Source: Bacteriovorax stolpii
GTDB lineage: Bacteria; Bdellovibrionota; UBA1018
Reading direction: 5' to 3'
Length of the DNA stretch: 43,427 nt
Assembly (NCBI GenBank): GCA_945860415.1
Contig: CAMAQA010000016.1
Location: 1-43,427 of the forward strand
This document shows positions 1-8,531 of this stretch, piece after piece (the stretch's first letter is position 1; every line of letters starts with the position of its first letter). The notes under the pieces were generated by a model. The model was not told where the DNA came from and ran no database searches. It worked only from the letters and a program-made list of their open reading frames with translations. Both the position numbers and the translations under genes were made by a program.

Positions 1-174
1 AACACCGAGCTCTCGCACTTTTTTGACGATTCTTCCGGTTTGTTTTTCACTTAATCCCAGCTTTTTTGCGGCCTGTTCTGCGGTGATTTCGGCGCGTAAA
101 ACCTGGTGGGCCACATCCAGTCGACGTTGTTCCCGAAAGCTCAAAAATACCCCCTTGCAGGCCTGTTGGCTCAT
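1..174 (-). CDS. Transposase N-terminal fragment (cut by window edge)
   Basis: Reading from an ATG at 174 on the minus strand, 58 codons run off the left edge without a stop. The peptide starts MSQQACKGVFLSFREQRR and continues with an Arg/Lys-rich helix-turn-helix containing AEQAAKKLGLSEKQ. That is the usual N-terminal DNA-binding segment of ISNCY/IS481-type DDE transposases. A G-rich Shine-Dalgarno-like run (GGGGGA) lies just upstream of the ATG. The catalytic domain is outside the window, so it cannot be said whether the element is intact. The duplicated motif at 241-286 probably belongs to its outer end. Family assignment rests on only 58 residues and is tentative. Confidence 0.6.
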   Translation of the reverse strand, partial: MSQQACKGVFLSFREQRRLDVAHQVLRAEITAEQAAKKLGLSEKQTGRIVKKVRELGV

Positions 175-240
175 CTCGATCCCCCTGTGTCAGATGGGAA
201 AGAAACAATCAGAACAGGACCTTGGCTTTAAAGCTCCAAG

Positions 241-286
241 GACAGAATCGCTTTGGAATTAACTAGGGACAGAATCGCTTTGGAAT
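241..286. repeat. Duplicated 19-bp insertion-sequence end motif
   Basis: The 19-mer gacagaatcgctttggaat occurs at 241-259 and again at 268-286, a period of 27 bp. It lies 66 bp upstream of the transposase start and outside its reading frame, where an IS terminal inverted repeat would be expected. Two copies in tandem suggest either a double terminal repeat or a second abutting IS end. The stretch 175-310 holds nothing else recognisable. Confidence 0.6.
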
Positions 287-376
287 CACAAGAGGTCTAG
301 TCCCAGGTCCGTGCCGACACAGTGGGCAAGTCAGAAAATCTCAAGAATCGCCAAAATTCTGCCGAAACGATTCAGG

Positions 377-3300
377 ATGAGGTTTGTCCTGAGACTCCTT
401 CGATCTCGCCGCGTGCTCTGCGCCGCGCTCGTGCTGAGCGTGGTCGCGCCGTTGGCAGGTGCGTCCGAGGTGTCGGATGGCCTCGCGAAGCTCGATGCGA
501 TCGTTCAGGAGGCGGGAGATTCCGCCACATTCCTTGCCGAAACGGAGAATGGCCAGGCCCTTCGCGATCGCTACTACCAGCAGTGGGTGTCGATGTACCC
601 TCAGGGCGAGAGCCAATTTCCTCGGCCCAATTTTGATGCGGTGATTTCTCAGGCCCGGAAAGCGGTGAAGGAGCATCCCGAGCTCGGGAAGAGGCTCTTT
701 GAGAGCACGGGGCTCGGTAAGACCTTTTCCGTGACGCTCGATGCGGAGAGCTCGGGGCTAGAGCTCAAGCAGGAGCAGTGGAAGAAATTTTACGAGAGTT
801 TGAAATCAAAGCTCGAGAGCAGCTCGAAGCGCCTTCGAGCCCTCGATGAACAATCGAGAGAGAGCGAGCTGAAGAAGCTCGGCACGGAGCTTGAGTCTGA
901 AATTCAAACAGAACGCGCCCGGATTGCAGCGCTTCCGAAGTCGGCGAAGCTCGAACGCGGCCAGGCGGAAGCGGAGCTTCAGAAAAGGCTTCTCAAAGAC
1001 CCGCGAACTCAAGAACTCGCCGCGTTCGCGGTGCACGAGAAGGTCTTCGGCAAGGACGGCGAAGCACTTCGAGATGTTCTCAACTCCGGTGATGCCGATC
1101 AGGTGCTGATCGGCATGAAGCAGGTGCAGCAGAAGGGTGCCCTGCCGGTTCCAGAAAGCCTGCATTCGCTCGTGGTCAAAACTGCAGTGCCTGCACTCGA
1201 GCAACCCAAGCTCGAAGTGGATGCCTCAGGCAAGGCGCTCGAGTCGGAGCTCTTCACGGTCAAGCTTCGCAAAACGAACCGGGGCAAGCTCATTCCGGAA
1301 GGACGAGTGGCGAGGACGACGCTCGAGTTTCAATCGGTTCCGAGGCGCATTCATGGCCTTTTCAAGGGTATTGCCGTTCAAGAGTGCGTGGGTGGAGGGC
1401 ACTGTGATTACTTGAGCCCGGAGCGCTGGGGCACGGTCGCTCTTCAAGACAGCCAGCTTCATCTGGTGGTCGAGAACGGAAGCCTGACACCGGGGTTCAA
1501 GCACGGGGTTCCGGTCAAGGTCGGTAACGATACCTTTCTTTCCATGGACATCCAGGCGCCGGCGCTCAACAAGACCGGAATTAAGAACGAGGGAGGCGCC
1601 ATTTCGAAGCTCTCGGCCTATTCGCTGTGGATGAAGGAGCAGCAGAAGCACCTGCCCACGCCCTACCGCAAGATCTTGGTCGGTTCGAGTGCGGCCATGA
1701 GCAATGGGGGTAATCGCCCGACCGTGACGACGAGCCCGTCGTATCTTTTTGGTCGATCCAAAGATCCTACAGCCTCAGCAACGGCAGCCGATTCGCGGAT
1801 GAAAGAGGTGCTTCTCAAGCAGTCGGGAGGCCAGTCTCAGTACGGTTACGGTGGAAACCTCATCACCGAAACGACGGTGAAGCAAGCCGGAGCACTGACC
1901 CAGCTCGAACCGTCGCTGGAGAATCTCAGTGAAAAACAGGTTTTGGCGATTCTCGAGAGAGGAAGGCCCGAATTTCGAGAACGGATTTTAAGAACTGGCA
2001 GTCTAGCCGGGCTTGCGAAGAAGTACCCTGGGCTCAGAAGTTCGGGGCAATACTGGAATCTTTTTAGTTTCGGACTAAGTCACGAGGACCCCGGAGTGCG
2101 CTCGCACGCCGCCTGGTCGCTTTCGAACGAGTCCGGTCCTGAGGCGCTCAAAGTGAAAGCCCAGGCGCTGAATCACCAGGACCCCTATGTGTGGGATAGC
2201 CCCATTTTCGACCGAGTCCGGGCCCGAGGCGCTGAAAGTGAAAGCCCAGGCGCTGAATCACCAGGACCCCTATGTGCGCGGGGGCGCCGCCAAGTCTCTT
2301 TCGACCGAGTCCGGGCCCGAGGCGCTGAAAGTGAAAGCCCAGGCGCTGAATCACCAGGACCCCGGAGTGCGCTCGCACGCCGCCTGGTCGCTTGAGAACG
2401 AGTCCGGGACAGAGGCGCTGAAGGTCAAAGCCCAGGCGCTGAATCACCAGGACCCCGATGTGCGCAGGCGCGCCGCCTCGTGGCTTGCAAGCGAGTCTGG
2501 GCCAGAGCCGCTGAAGGTCAAAGCCCAGACGCTGAATCACCAGGACCCCATGGTGCGCCTGCGCGCAGCCGTGTCGCTTAAGAGCGAATCCGGGCCAGAG
2601 GCGCTGAAAGTGAAAGCCCAGGCCCTCAATCACCAGGACCCCGAGGTGCGCTACTACGCCGCCGAGTCGCTTACGGGCGAATCCGGGCCTGAGGCGGAGC
2701 GACTCCGACAGATCGCCTTAAAGGATTCTGACCCGGATGTTCGAGCAGCTGCGACCAAGCTTCAGCTTGCCTTGAAAAGCTCGGAGGTCCGAAACCCCGC
2801 GGACACGGTCTCGGTCGAAGAGGCCCGCAAAGCGATTGAAAAGCGCGTGAAGGCGCTTTCGGACAGACGATCGGCGCGCGACTTTCGCTTGTCGAAGGTC
2901 GACGTTCGATTTGACGAAAGGCTTCCAGATGGCCTTGAGGGCCAGACCCGCCTGACTCCGGACCGAGTGGTGACGCTCTCTTTTCGTGTGGGCAAGGATG
3001 GCCGAGTGAGCCGCGAGGCGCTCGACGAAGAACTCCGGCATCTCGAGCAGATTCGCAAGAATCCGGAGAAGATTCTGGCGCAGACTATGGGTGATGCAAG
3101 TCGGGTGGACGCCATGGAGGCCCAGATCAAGAAGGCTCGTGGAGTGGAGGCGTCGGGTGCTGCTGCCCAAGAGGCCGTGGAGTCGATCCAGCAGTTGAGT
3201 GATTCGCTGGCACCGCCATCGGATCCTTTGTGCCAGGGGTGCCTGCCAGCGAGCGGATCCAAGCCTCTCGAAGAGGCTTCACTCGAGGAGCTGGCTCGCA

Positions 3301-3386
3301 AGATGGCCGGAAAAACGCCCGAGCAGATGCGCCGGACGCCAGGCTTTCCTTCGGCCTGTCAGCGGCATTTTGGTGCTTTTTTTTGA
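377..3386 (+). pseudogene. Secreted HEAT-repeat protein, frameshifted in the repeat array
   Basis: The first part (GTG 311 or, more likely, ATG 377) encodes a Sec signal peptide (Arg-rich start, hydrophobic VLCAALVLSVVAPLAG, cleavage near AGA), a long charged helical region and an unrecognised middle domain. It then enters HEAT/PBS-lyase-like repeats of 31 residues built on NHQDPYV..AA.SL..ESGPEALKVKAQAL. In the second repeat unit 8 nt are missing, so this frame turns into nonsense and stops at 2395. The other frame resumes the repeats without loss from about 2210 to the stop at 3386, ending in a Lys/Glu-rich tail. Restoring the frame would give a protein of roughly 1,000 residues. HEAT solenoids mediate protein-protein contacts; no enzymatic motif is visible. 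It could be a true pseudogene, a reversible variant made by repeat recombination, or an assembly error in near-identical repeats. Confidence 0.7.
2078..2774 (+). repeat. Tandem 93-bp HEAT-coding DNA repeats (7 full, 1 partial)
   Basis: Units start at 2078, 2171, 2256, 2349, 2442, 2535 and 2628, each 93 bp except the second (2171-2255), which is 85 bp. A degenerate partial unit follows at 2721-2774. The conserved core aatcaccaggacccc opens units 2-7. Units 2 and 3 are identical over their 3' halves. Units 1 and 4 share an identical run of more than 30 bp in their 5' halves, so the array is a mosaic. Such high DNA identity implies recent duplication or gene conversion. Confidence 0.9.
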
Positions 3387-3406
3387 GGCGCGCTGGTCCT
3401 GAGCCC

Positions 3407-4378
3407 CTAGCCAAGAATCCTTTGAATTCCTTCGTTCCACGGGCCAATCCACACTCCATCATGAATCCTCTGCCGCTTCTCGCGTGAAAGGATGAAGAGC
3501 TCGCTGTCTGGAAAGTCCTTTTTGAACACCGACAGCTTTGAAATCCTGCTGTCGGCGATGCTTTCCGATGACTTGATCTCCACGAGCGCCGGAGGCTTGC
3601 CGGGTTTCTTGCCCTGTCGTTTTCGGATCGAGCGGTGGTAGGGATGAAGAAGAAAACCCACCAGTGTGTCTTCAAGAATCGAAAAGTATTCCGCGACGGT
3701 TTTCGGATCGACATGCACTTCTTCGGCGATTTTCGCATACTCGATCACCTTGCCGTTCATTTGAGCGGCAACTCGAAGAAAGCCGCGAAATGGTTCAACT
3801 CGTCGAACGATCTGTTCCACTTGGATTTCTTCCTTCAGATAAGTTCGAGCGTAGCTCTGAAGAAACAGGATTTTCTCCTGGGCAGACCACTTGATTTGTC
3901 TCTTGGCCGTTGCGCCGGAAGGAAAATAAAGTCGGGGCAATGTCCCGAACTCGAGGGCCTCCTGGAGGTGGAATCGAGCACCCAGTTCGCGATGGGTGAG
4001 GGGATGGAGCTGATACGTAAACGCTCTTCCAGCGAGCAGATTCGCGGCGCCTCGCCTCAGCTTGCGGGCACTGGATCCCGTCAGGACGAACTGCACTCCG
4101 GAGGATTCAATGAACCGATGAGCCACATTCAGGAGTGCCGGGCACTTCTGCACCTCGTCGATGACGACGGTTCGATACTTTCCAGCCGTGATCTCCTCGC
4201 CGAGTCTCGAGGGGTTCTGGACGTAAAGCTCCTCGAGCGCATGATCGAGAAGATCGATCCACAGGGTCTTGCTGTTCTCCTGGAAGGTGTCGCGAACGAG
4301 TGAAGACTTTCCGGTGCCGCGGGGCCCCAGAAGCAGGATGCTGGCTCTCCGCGGAAGCTTCAGGAGTCGTGGGATCAT
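3407..4378 (-). CDS. AAA_14/DUF4143 family ATPase, internally deleted
   Basis: The AAA core is intact: Walker A GPRGTGKS at residues 23-30 (counting from a GTG at 4393), Walker B VVIDE at 76-80, and sensor-like FVLTGSSAR at about 102-110. These are typical of the AAA_14 plus DUF4143 proteins often carried as orphan or toxin-like accessory genes. The DUF4143 part follows (KVIEYAKIAEEVHVDPKTV), but KRQGKKPGK runs directly into PPALVEIKSS at about residues 258-276. In full-length relatives some 60-80 residues, including the first half of the nuclease-like fold, lie between these blocks. The protein is therefore about 320 rather than about 390 aa. ATG 4378 is preferred over GTG 4393 because CAGGA sits just upstream of it. 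It converges with the HEAT gene, 20 bp apart, and is probably non-functional in its C-terminal fold. Confidence 0.8.
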   Translation of the reverse strand: MIPRLLKLPRRASILLLGPRGTGKSSLVRDTFQENSKTLWIDLLDHALEELYVQNPSRLGEEITAGKYRTVVIDEVQKCPALLNVAHRFIESSGVQFVLTGSSARKLRRGAANLLAGRAFTYQLHPLTHRELGARFHLQEALEFGTLPRLYFPSGATAKRQIKWSAQEKILFLQSYARTYLKEEIQVEQIVRRVEPFRGFLRVAAQMNGKVIEYAKIAEEVHVDPKTVAEYFSILEDTLVGFLLHPYHRSIRKRQGKKPGKPPALVEIKSSESIADSRISKLSVFKKDFPDSELFILSREKRQRIHDGVWIGPWNEGIQRILG

Positions 4379-4503
4379 ATTCCTGAAATTCACTCAAAAA
4401 CGGGAGTATGGTCGATAGGATTTAGGATGAGTTTGACAGGGCCAGCCGATCTATAGCGGACAAAAATACTCAAGATTAGTCTTCGGAACGCCGATCTCTC
4501 GAC

Positions 4504-5589
4504 ATGGTTGTTGTCGCGAGAACTGGTGTCATTTTTTTAACGATCCTGGCCGCGGGCTCGGGCTTCTTTCCGAATCATGCAAAGGCTTTCGGAAGAAAGC
4601 CTCCGCCACACCTGGTGGTCGCCATGGGCGACTCGATCACTGTCGGAACTCTCGCGAACACGACGAGCTCTCCGTTCCTGCTTCGCTCCAGAAAACCTCT
4701 CGAGCGGGCAATGAATTCATCCGCATCCACCGAGCCGATTCGTGAACAAGCGATGGCCGATCGCAGCGGCTGGTTCGATGCCTGGAAACGAATCCAGGCG
4801 GAAGGGTTGCACGCTCTGCTCTCGCCGCTCATTTACAATCAGTCGACGCACTCCTGGGTCACAGGGCGACTTCTGGATTCGCATGAGGTGCGAATCCGGC
4901 AGATCTGGAAGGCGAGAGGCCGGAACTCTTCGCAGCTCCAGGCCCTGAATCTCGCCGTTCCGGGCGCAGAGGCTTCAGGATTGATCGAGCAGGCTTCGCG
5001 GCTGCTCGCCCAGCTTGAGGCGGCAAGGCTCGAGAATGGCGGCGAATCACCCCGAATCGAGTACCTCGCCATGACCATCGGCGCGAATGACTCGTGCAAC
5101 TCCACGGGGGGGCCCGTGGTGCCGGACGAAGTTTTTGAAGCCCAGATGCGCGAGGCACTCGCGCTCCTCTCGTCTGGAGCCCGGGCTGCCGGACAGGGTG
5201 CCGCCGATTCGGTGAAGGTGCTGATCTCGGCGATCCCGCCCGTTCCTGCGGCGGGAGCTCCTGAGTTCCGAAGTCATGAGATCCTTCCCGGAGTGACCTG
5301 CGAAAAAGTTCGGCAGAAGCTCTTTCGGTTTTGTCCGAACCTTCTCGACTGGACTGATGAAGCCGGATTTCAGGAGCGCATGGAGCTCGTTCGGCGAAAG
5401 AATGCAGTGCTTGAATCCCTCGTGCGCGAGACCCGGCAGACGCACCCCGAGCTCGAGGTGGCGTTCGGAGCTTCGGTGGCCGACGCGCGGTTCGAGCCCG
5501 AAGACCTCGCGATCGACTGCTTTCATCCGGACATGTCCGGACAGAAGATGCTCTCCGAAATCCTCTGGCGCGACCAGCCCTGGTATTGA
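4504..5589 (+). CDS. Secreted SGNH/GDSL-type esterase or lipase
   Basis: The 361-residue protein has an N-terminal hydrophobic signal ending near HAKA. SGNH block I is VVAMGDSIT with nucleophile Ser44, block II is LNLAVPGAEASG with the oxyanion Gly near 154, block III is TIGAND at 191-196, and block V is DCFHPD with Asp338 and His341. All four SGNH residues are present, so it should be an active hydrolase of esters (lipid, acyl or acetyl groups), acting outside the cytoplasm. The substrate cannot be read from sequence. Its stop codon touches the start region of the purine permease, so the two may be co-transcribed. No strong Shine-Dalgarno sequence precedes ATG 4504. Confidence 0.85.
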   Translation: MVVVARTGVIFLTILAAGSGFFPNHAKAFGRKPPPHLVVAMGDSITVGTLANTTSSPFLLRSRKPLERAMNSSASTEPIREQAMADRSGWFDAWKRIQAEGLHALLSPLIYNQSTHSWVTGRLLDSHEVRIRQIWKARGRNSSQLQALNLAVPGAEASGLIEQASRLLAQLEAARLENGGESPRIEYLAMTIGANDSCNSTGGPVVPDEVFEAQMREALALLSSGARAAGQGAADSVKVLISAIPPVPAAGAPEFRSHEILPGVTCEKVRQKLFRFCPNLLDWTDEAGFQERMELVRRKNAVLESLVRETRQTHPELEVAFGASVADARFEPEDLAIDCFHPDMSGQKMLSEILWRDQPWY

Positions 5590-5612
5590 TGTCGTGTGCT
5601 ACGATCAACGAC

Positions 5613-6899
5613 ATGTCCCACTCTTCTTCTCGCGCGTCGTTCAAGACTGAAATCATTGCCGGCATCACCACGTTCTTCACGATGGCCTACATCGTCGTAG
5701 TGAATCCTTCCGTGCTCACGAGCGGGGGTACGGGAATGCCCTTTTCCGGAGTGCTCACCGCAACCGTGCTGCTCTCGTTTGTCGCCACGCTGCTCATGGG
5801 CCTCTACGCCAGGCTACCGTATGCGGTGGCGTCGGGAATGGGGCTCAATGCGTTCTTCACTTACACGCTCATCCTCGGAAAGGGCGTGCCGTGGCCGACG
5901 GCACTCGGCATCACGTTCTGGGCGGGAGTGCTTTTCCTGCTCGTGTCGGTCACGCCGATTCGAGAAGCCATGGCGCGAGCCGTGCCCCACGGGCTTCGCA
6001 TCGGCTCGGCGGCCGGAATCGGGGTTTTTCTCACTTTCATCGGGCTCAAGAACTCGGGCTTCGTGGTCAATGATCCTGTGACCTCGGTCAAGGCGGGGCC
6101 GATCACCGCATCGGTGCTGCTCTCGCTTGCGGGCTTCGTGCTGATCGGCGCGCTGCTTCGACGCAGGAACCCGTTTGCCTTTCTGGCGGGCATCTTCGCC
6201 GTCACGGGGGCCGCCTGGGCGCTCGGAATGGTTCGGACTCCCGATCACTGGTTCTCGATGCCGGATTTTTCGTCGGCGTTCTTCAAGTTGGATGTCTGGG
6301 GAGCGCTCCAGCTTTCGATGATTCCGGCAATCCTGGCCATCCTGTTCACCGATCTCTTTGATTCGATCACGTCTTTCGTGGGAATGTCGCACGGAGCGGG
6401 GCTTGTGGACTCAAAAGGAGCTCCGAAGCGCCTGCGCGAAGGACTCATCGTCGATTCTTGGGCAACGCTTCTTGCCGGGGTCTTCGGCACGAGCTCGGGC
6501 ACCGTTTTTGTCGAGAGCATGGCGGGAGTGGAGGTGGGGGGAAGGACCGGAAGAACGGCCGTGGTTGCGGCCCTCTGTTTTCTTCCCTGCCTGTTTATCG
6601 CGCCGCTGGCTGCGATGGTGCCCGCCTATGCGACCGCCCCCGTGCTCGTGTGGGTGGGCGTGCTCATGTTTCGAAGCGTTTCGGCACTGAAGACTGACAC
6701 GCTCGAAGACCTGCTGCCTGCATTTCTGGCCATCATCCTGGTGCCGCTGACGTTTTCGATCACGCAGGGGCTGGTCTGGGGCTTTCTTGCGCACGTGAGC
6801 TTTTACTGGCTGGCGGGGCGCCGCTCGGAGCTCACGCGAGCGCAGGTGGTGATCTGCCTCATTTCGGTGGGTATTCTGGTCATTGAGAACGCCCGGTAA
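5613..6899 (+). CDS. NCS2-family purine permease (AzgA-like)
   Basis: A polytopic membrane protein of about 430 residues with the hallmarks of the AzgA branch of NCS2 nucleobase transporters: TEIIAGITTFFTMAYIVVVNP near the start, ASGMGLNAFFTYTLI, DSITSFVGMSHGAGLVD, and the C-terminal SSGTVFVESMAGVEVGGRTG block. This branch carries adenine, guanine and hypoxanthine by proton symport in the inner membrane; exact specificity is inferred. Possible starts are TTG 5586, ATG 5589 (overlapping the esterase stop) and ATG 5613. The last is preferred because TACGAT sits 7 nt before it, but it lacks a convincing -35. With the two 5'-nucleotidases in this window it could complete a nucleotide-salvage route. 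Confidence 0.88.
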   Translation: MSHSSSRASFKTEIIAGITTFFTMAYIVVVNPSVLTSGGTGMPFSGVLTATVLLSFVATLLMGLYARLPYAVASGMGLNAFFTYTLILGKGVPWPTALGITFWAGVLFLLVSVTPIREAMARAVPHGLRIGSAAGIGVFLTFIGLKNSGFVVNDPVTSVKAGPITASVLLSLAGFVLIGALLRRRNPFAFLAGIFAVTGAAWALGMVRTPDHWFSMPDFSSAFFKLDVWGALQLSMIPAILAILFTDLFDSITSFVGMSHGAGLVDSKGAPKRLREGLIVDSWATLLAGVFGTSSGTVFVESMAGVEVGGRTGRTAVVAALCFLPCLFIAPLAAMVPAYATAPVLVWVGVLMFRSVSALKTDTLEDLLPAFLAIILVPLTFSITQGLVWGFLAHVSFYWLAGRRSELTRAQVVICLISVGILVIENAR

Positions 6900-6927
6900 A
6901 CGATGACGGTTGGGGGTGCTCTACGGC

Positions 6928-7659
6928 CTAACGCCGCGGCAGCATTCGGTGGAGCGCCTTGGCGAGGATTCCACGAAGGATCTTCACTTCGCGGCCGCTG
7001 ATCCGTGCGCGGTGGAGGATGCGCTCGACGCGCCGGAGAAGTCGTTCGGGATTTCCTGCCTCCGTCATTCCTGCCGCCACCATGAATTCGCGCCAGTGAC
7101 CGAAAAGCCCGGAAAGATCGGACGCGGTGGCGACATCGGTGATCTCCGGAATGGCCGTATTACTGCGCGACTCGAGCAGATCCTCGCGCAGGCGCGAGAG
7201 CACGACCGCAACGGCATGGCTCAGGTTCATCGAGGGCATGAGGTCGGAGGTCGGAATCATGCAGAGGTGCGTGCACGGGCGAAGCTCGTCCTCGGTGAGT
7301 CCGGTTTCTTCATTGCCGAAAAGCAGAGCAATTTTTTGGGGGGATGTTTTCTGGATGAGCGCTGCCAGCGATCCGGGTGTGAGCTCGGGACGGCGGTCCT
7401 CTCCGAACCGCCTCGTGAAACCGATGACCAGGTCACAGTCGGAGATTGCTTCGTTCACTGTGGCATGGACGCGAAAGTTCTCGAGCAGGCGATCGGCAGG
7501 AGCGACGGCAATCTTCTTCGCCTCCTCCCAGTGCCAGCGCTCGCGGTCGAGGCTGACGCCCCGATAATCCTCCACGCCGAAGTTCGTGCAGACGCGCGCG
7601 GCAAAGCCGATGTTGGCGGCAAAGCGAGGATCCACGAGAACGACACGGAGATGATTCAT
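6928..7659 (-). CDS. trmJ: SPOUT RNA methyltransferase, TrmJ-like
   Basis: The protein of 243 residues opens with VVLVDPRFAANIGFAARVCTNFG, the N-terminal motif of the TrmH/TrmJ class. It carries the knotted AdoMet-binding motifs LLFGNEETGL and IPTSDLMPSMNLSHAVAV. The C-terminal helical tail (HWREFMVAAGM...RRVERILHRARI) matches the TrmJ-type extension. TrmJ methylates the 2'-O of nucleotide 32 in tRNA anticodon loops; another rRNA/tRNA 2'-O-methyltransferase of the family cannot be excluded. It starts 3 nt after the stop of the FliG-C gene with no clear ribosome-binding site, so it is probably translated by coupling. It converges with the purine permease. Confidence 0.78.
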   Translation of the reverse strand: MNHLRVVLVDPRFAANIGFAARVCTNFGVEDYRGVSLDRERWHWEEAKKIAVAPADRLLENFRVHATVNEAISDCDLVIGFTRRFGEDRRPELTPGSLAALIQKTSPQKIALLFGNEETGLTEDELRPCTHLCMIPTSDLMPSMNLSHAVAVVLSRLREDLLESRSNTAIPEITDVATASDLSGLFGHWREFMVAAGMTEAGNPERLLRRVERILHRARISGREVKILRGILAKALHRMLPRR

Positions 7660-7662
7660 GGG

Positions 7663-8055
7663 CTACTTGCGTTCGAAGCGGGTCTTTGCCTCAAGGGCGA
7701 TTTCGGACTGGATCCGGCGAACCTCGTTGAGCGGCTGTGGGCCGACGGCCTGGATCAGGTCTTCCATGTCCGCGCGGGCGCGAGTGGGAAGATTCGACAT
7801 CAGGCGATCTTTCAGCTCCGGCGAGCAGGCTCGAAGCGCCCGGGCCCACTTCTCGCGAGGAACGGCCTGGAGCAGCTCGCGAAGCTGCGATTCCTCGAGC
7901 TTCATCAGGTTTTCGATGTTCAGCAGCCCGGTACGGAGCTGCTCGTAGATTTCCGGTTGCTGCGACTGGATCTCACCGAGGATGCGTTCGCGGGTGGCGG
8001 GGTCGAGTCCTTCGAGGATTTCCAGGGCACCGGCAATGCCGATTTTGGCGGTCAT
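7663..8055 (-). CDS. Free-standing FliG C-terminal-domain-like protein
   Basis: About 130 residues from ATG 8055. The helical repeats resemble the FliG middle and C-terminal (ARM) domains. The last segment, LMSNLPTRARADMEDLI followed by GPQPLNEVRRIQSEI, matches the FliG-C signature in which the motor's torque helix precedes GP.xLxEV. The FliG N-domain that binds FliF is missing, so this is not the motor FliG itself. It could modulate the flagellar switch or be a repurposed scaffold. Start choice: ATG 8055 is preceded by TTGACG-18-GACAAT ending 6 nt upstream and no Shine-Dalgarno, while an upstream TTG extension to 8145 looks non-coding. It is co-directional and nearly abutting with trmJ. Confidence 0.7.
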   Translation of the reverse strand: MTAKIGIAGALEILEGLDPATRERILGEIQSQQPEIYEQLRTGLLNIENLMKLEESQLRELLQAVPREKWARALRACSPELKDRLMSNLPTRARADMEDLIQAVGPQPLNEVRRIQSEIALEAKTRFERK

Positions 8056-8061
8056 GAAATG

Positions 8062-8091
8062 ATTGTCCGCCTCGCGGGGGGCGGCCGTCAA
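8062..8091 (-). promoter_or_regulatory. Promoter of FliG-C/trmJ, start-codon-proximal
   Basis: On the minus strand TTGACG (8086-8091), 18 nt spacer, GACAAT (8062-8067), then 6 nt to ATG 8055. The predicted transcription start falls at or next to the start codon, so the mRNA would be leaderless. Confidence 0.55.
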
Positions 8092-8135
8092 TGCGGTAAA
8101 TTTCGCACGGCATCGTCGGTGCAGGAGCAAGGGCC

Positions 8136-8531
8136 ATGATCTCACTCAAGACCCACAACGTCCTCGATTATATCTTCGGAGTGGTGCTGGCCTTCTGCCC
8201 GTACTTCTTCAATTTCGCCACCATCGATATCGCCCGGAACGTCTTCCAGACGGCCGGCGTCGGGCTGATCGTCTACAGCCTGCTCACGAATTACCGCTAC
8301 TCGATCGTCAAGGCCATTCCGGTTCGGATACACATGGTCCTCGACGTGATCAACGGGGCGCTGGTGCTGCTCGCTCCGTGGATCTTCGGCTATCGCGGAT
8401 CGATCACGGACTTCCAGACGGGCGTTCACGTGGTGCTTGGTCTGGCCGTATTTGCGCTGGTGGCCTTTACCAACCGTCGAGTCATCACGGCAGCGGGCGA
8501 AAAAGAGCGCGAATATCCTCGCGCTGCTTAA
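8136..8531 (+). CDS. SPW-repeat small membrane protein
   Basis: A 131-residue protein with four hydrophobic segments. The second half contains MVLDVINGALVLLAPWIFGY, with the APWIF core that defines SPW-repeat membrane proteins; the N-terminal half is a diverged copy (VLDYIFGVVLAFCPYFF). The family is found in many bacteria and has no assigned biochemical role. AGGAG about 10 nt upstream of ATG 8136 supports the start. It is divergent from the FliG-C gene and converges with mepA: the two stop codons overlap in the palindrome TTAA (8528-8531). Confidence 0.8.
   Translation: MISLKTHNVLDYIFGVVLAFCPYFFNFATIDIARNVFQTAGVGLIVYSLLTNYRYSIVKAIPVRIHMVLDVINGALVLLAPWIFGYRGSITDFQTGVHVVLGLAVFALVAFTNRRVITAAGEKEREYPRAA

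Noticed and set aside
2148..2633. Minus-strand open frame of 161 codons
   Set aside because: It is the antisense shadow of the repeat array: open only because the repeat is stop-free in that frame, and low-complexity in composition.
2078..2774. CRISPR-like array (regular repeats)
   Set aside because: The units are 93 bp, in frame with a protein, without distinct spacers; they encode HEAT repeats.
3361..3386. T8 run at the end of the HEAT gene as a terminator
   Set aside because: Only a weak 5-bp stem precedes it and the T-run lies within the coding frame; possible but unsupported.
4433..4470. Perfect TTGACA upstream of the SGNH esterase as a -35 box
   Set aside because: No acceptable -10 lies 15-19 nt downstream; TATAGC is at 13 nt and AATACT at 26 nt.
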